NCBI GenBank assembly: GCA_031290675.1
Contig: JAITNC010000050.1
Coordinates: 1 to 9,197 of the forward strand
Direction of reading: 5' to 3'
From: Campylobacteraceae bacterium
GTDB taxonomy: Bacteria > Campylobacterota > Campylobacteria > Campylobacterales > Campylobacteraceae
Length of the DNA: 9,197 nucleotides
Below the pieces are notes generated by a model. It was given only the letters and a program-made list of their open reading frames with translations, was not told where the DNA came from and searched no databases. The position numbers and the translations under genes were made by a program. Positions 7,116 to 9,197 of the stretch are shown here, piece by piece. Positions within the stretch are counted from its first letter, which is position 1, and each line of letters opens with the position of its first letter.

Positions 7116-8766
7116 ACCAAATAAATTGCAGATAACGATAATGCTGTTTTGCGTTTTGGTGATGCTTGTCGGGTATATTTTTATCAGAAACTCACCAAAA
7201 CCACTCAACCTTGAGAGTTACAACGCTCTGCTTGTTGAACAAAAGATAAAGCAAGCCAAAATAGTAGAGGGCGAAGTTGTTTTATACACGGATAAAGGCG
7301 TTTTTAGTATCGTAAAAGATGGCGTAGATATGCGCAAACTCCTCTCGCTCACACCGGTTGAGGTTGAGTACAGGAAAGATTATAGCGATGTGATTTTGCT
7401 CTTTTTGCTTGCCTTTGGTGTGGGTTTTTATGTGTATTTGCGCAAAATAAAAGGATTTAAATCCAAAATCGGCTCTGATTTTTTGAGCGATAAAAATGTA
7501 GCCGTTGAGAGCAGTGAAAGTATCCTCTCATCTCGTATCACTCCTTCAACATCTAAGATAAAATTTTCCGATGTGGCGGGCATCAAGAGCGTCAAAGAGG
7601 AGCTTAGCGAGATAGTTGATTTTCTGAAAAATCCGTCTGATTATCAAAAGATGGGCGTCAAACTTCCTCGCGGCGTTTTGCTTGTAGGACCCCCGGGCGT
7701 TGGCAAGACGCTCATCGCCAAAGCGGTGGCGGGCGAGGCAAATGTGCCGTTTTTTTACCAAAGCGGCGCAAGTTTTGTGCAGATATACGTTGGTATGGGG
7801 GCGAAAAGGGTGCGAGAGCTATTTTCGGTCGCCAAATCAAACGCCCCTTCTATAGTCTTTATAGACGAGGTAGACGCTGTGGGCAAAGCACGTGGAGGGG
7901 CGAGAAATGACGAGAGAGAAGCTACGCTAAATCAGCTTTTGAGCGAAATGGACGGCTTTGAGGATAACTCGGGCGTGATAGTGATAGCCGCCACAAACCG
8001 CTTTGAGATGATAGACGAGGCGTTGTTGCGTTCGGGCAGATTTGACAGGCGTATATTTGTATCGCTTCCGGATTTACACGATAGAGAGAAGATATTGAAC
8101 GCTTACCTAACAAACAAAAACCATAATGTGAGTATTTTAGATATCGCGAAGATGAGTGTTGGTTTTAGCGGTGCAGCTATCTCTACTTTGGTCAATGAAG
8201 CGGCTATAAACGCTCTCAGACGTGATAGCAAGATAGTAGAGATGGAGGACTTTTTGGCTGTGCGAGATAAAGTCCTGCTCGGCAAAAAACGTCTTGTGCG
8301 CTACTCCGAGAAAGAGAAAAATATTCAAGCGGCGTATCAGGCGGCGAAAGCACTTTGCGCTTATTGGTTTGAGATAGACTTTGACAAAATATCGCTGACG
8401 AGCGATTTCACGAAAGAGATAGACAAAGAGATAGAGTCCAAAACAGACCTCACGGCGAAAATAAAGGTCGCCTTAGCGGGCATAGCGGCTTCAAAGATAT
8501 ATTTTAACGAAACGTACTCTAACTCGTATGAGGACTTGAACAAAGCCAGACGCTTAGCGGGCGAAATGGTAGAAAAATACGCTATGGGCGAGCGGCTGCT
8601 CCCAAGTGCGCAAGATGTTGAAAATATACTCTCAAATGCGCTGCGAGAGGTTGAAACATTTTTGGAAGGTATGAAGCGGCCTTTGGATATGTTGATGGAA
8701 AAGCTCCTTGACGAGGAGAGTTTGACGAAAGATAAGATAAAAGGGATACTCGGTGAGGTTTTTTGA
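7102..8766 (+). CDS. FtsH-like membrane AAA protein lacking the zinc protease site (554 aa)
   Basis: The layout is that of FtsH: a membrane span at 9-28, about 65 periplasmic residues, a second span at 97-113, then an AAA module. Walker A is GPPGVGKT (196-203), Walker B IVFIDE (251-256), the pore loop FVQIYVGMG (225-233) has Tyr229 where FtsH has Phe, and the second region of homology holds Arg313 and Arg316 as arginine fingers. The ATPase and threading parts therefore look intact. The peptidase region is degenerate: where FtsH has HEAGH, this protein reads YQAAK (412-416), losing both zinc His and the catalytic Glu. The RAAE motif is IAAS (461-464). An Asp478 in the position of the third ligand remains. 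The region is also shortened, so the protein is below the 600-650 aa of FtsH. It is probably a membrane unfoldase or chaperone, or a partner that modulates real FtsH, encoded elsewhere. HP0286 occupies the same place in H. pylori. Confidence 0.93.
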   Translation: MRRFRPNKLQITIMLFCVLVMLVGYIFIRNSPKPLNLESYNALLVEQKIKQAKIVEGEVVLYTDKGVFSIVKDGVDMRKLLSLTPVEVEYRKDYSDVILLFLLAFGVGFYVYLRKIKGFKSKIGSDFLSDKNVAVESSESILSSRITPSTSKIKFSDVAGIKSVKEELSEIVDFLKNPSDYQKMGVKLPRGVLLVGPPGVGKTLIAKAVAGEANVPFFYQSGASFVQIYVGMGAKRVRELFSVAKSNAPSIVFIDEVDAVGKARGGARNDEREATLNQLLSEMDGFEDNSGVIVIAATNRFEMIDEALLRSGRFDRRIFVSLPDLHDREKILNAYLTNKNHNVSILDIAKMSVGFSGAAISTLVNEAAINALRRDSKIVEMEDFLAVRDKVLLGKKRLVRYSEKEKNIQAAYQAAKALCAYWFEIDFDKISLTSDFTKEIDKEIESKTDLTAKIKVALAGIAASKIYFNETYSNSYEDLNKARRLAGEMVEKYAMGERLLPSAQDVENILSNALREVETFLEGMKRPLDMLMEKLLDEESLTKDKIKGILGEVF

Positions 8767-8775
8767 GGAATTGAT

Positions 8776-9197
8776 ATGATAAAGATAGGCATATTGACGC
8801 TTTCGGACAGAGCAAGTGCGGGTATTTACGACGATATATCGGGGCTTGCCATCATAGATACGTTGAAAAGTTACATAAAAAACGAATGGGAAAGCGTGTA
8901 TCGGGTCATCGCCGATGATAAAGAGCAGATAGAAAAAGAGCTCATAGATATGGCTGACAATCAAAACTGCTGCCTTATCGTTACCACAGGCGGGACAGGC
9001 CCTGCCTTGCGAGACGTAACGCCTGAAGCTACAGAAGCGGTGTGTGAAAAGATGATGCCGGCTTTTGGCGAACTTATGCGGCAAGTCAGCCTGAAATACG
9101 TCCCGACAGCCATACTCTCAAGGCAGACAGCGGGCATAAGAGGCAAATGCCTCATCATCAACCTCCCGGGCAGACCAAAATCCATAAAAGAGTGCTT
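8776..9197 (+). CDS. mogA: Molybdopterin adenylyltransferase, 3' end outside the window (first 140 codons)
   Basis: MogA adenylates molybdopterin so that molybdate can be inserted, a late step of molybdenum cofactor synthesis. My translation begins MIKIGILTLSDRASAG and contains TTGGTGPALRDVTPEAT (about residues 70-86), the signature of the MoaB/Mog family, and later SRQTAGIRG and LIINLPGRPKSI, again standard Mog. The frame is open to the last base, so the gene continues to the right, with perhaps 35-45 codons missing if it has usual Mog length. GAGGAA at 8765-8770 precedes ATG by five bases, and the gap after the FtsH-like stop is nine bases, so it is likely cotranscribed. The TTGGTGPA plus RDVTP pattern cannot fully separate Mog from MoaB, but the conserved QTAGIRG segment favours Mog. 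Its presence suggests molybdoenzymes such as nitrate or formate enzymes elsewhere in the genome. Confidence 0.9.
   Translation, partial: MIKIGILTLSDRASAGIYDDISGLAIIDTLKSYIKNEWESVYRVIADDKEQIEKELIDMADNQNCCLIVTTGGTGPALRDVTPEATEAVCEKMMPAFGELMRQVSLKYVPTAILSRQTAGIRGKCLIINLPGRPKSIKEC

Noticed and set aside
8361..9185. Minus-strand frames across the FtsH-like and mogA genes
   Set aside because: They overlap confidently identified plus-strand genes and their translations have no family features; they follow from codon bias on the other strand.

Overview
The window looks like chromosomal DNA of a Campylobacterota (Epsilonproteobacteria) member. Three things point there: heavy use of ATA (Ile), AAA and AGA codons; promoters with a clean TATAAT -10 box and no obvious -35; and above all the gene order. 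The order tgt, a TrkA-C (COG3400-type) protein, aroB, an MscS-family channel, an MtaB-type methylthiotransferase and an FtsH-like AAA protein is, from memory, the order of Helicobacter pylori HP0281-HP0286, and a similar block occurs in Campylobacter. I cannot name the genus.

Left part (1-612): an AT-rich accessory stretch. It holds one small predicted lipoprotein gene (126-494), then what looks like the 5' stub of another gene (514-576), then a short repeat-rich patch (about 547-622) that runs into the 3' end of tgt. The first 125 bases hold no gene I can support. This part has the look of a small island or decaying locus beside a conserved block.

Centre (613-3180): tgt on the minus strand (queuosine tRNA modification) and, divergently and only 33 bases away, a cytoplasmic RCK/TrkA-C protein of unknown ligand. 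Each gene has a -10-like box placed so that the two predicted 5' leaders overlap.

Right part (3181-9197): a tight plus-strand operon behind its own TATAAT box: aroB (shikimate pathway), a large MscS-family channel with an extracytoplasmic coiled-coil domain, an mtaB-like radical-SAM tRNA methylthiotransferase, an FtsH-like membrane AAA protein whose zinc protease motif is destroyed, and mogA (molybdenum cofactor), cut off by the window end. The junctions overlap by 1, 4 and 14 bases, and the last has a 9-base gap, so translational coupling is likely. The products do not form one known pathway. Two modify the tRNA anticodon loop (Tgt at position 34, MtaB at 37), two suggest ion or osmotic handling at the membrane (RCK protein, MscS), and the pseudo-FtsH keeps every visible ATPase/unfoldase motif while lacking the protease.

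I saw no tRNA, rRNA, CRISPR array, insertion sequence or replication origin. The most interesting items are the protease-dead FtsH-like protein, its conserved association with an unusual MscS and an RCK protein, and the repeat-flanked gene stub left of tgt.
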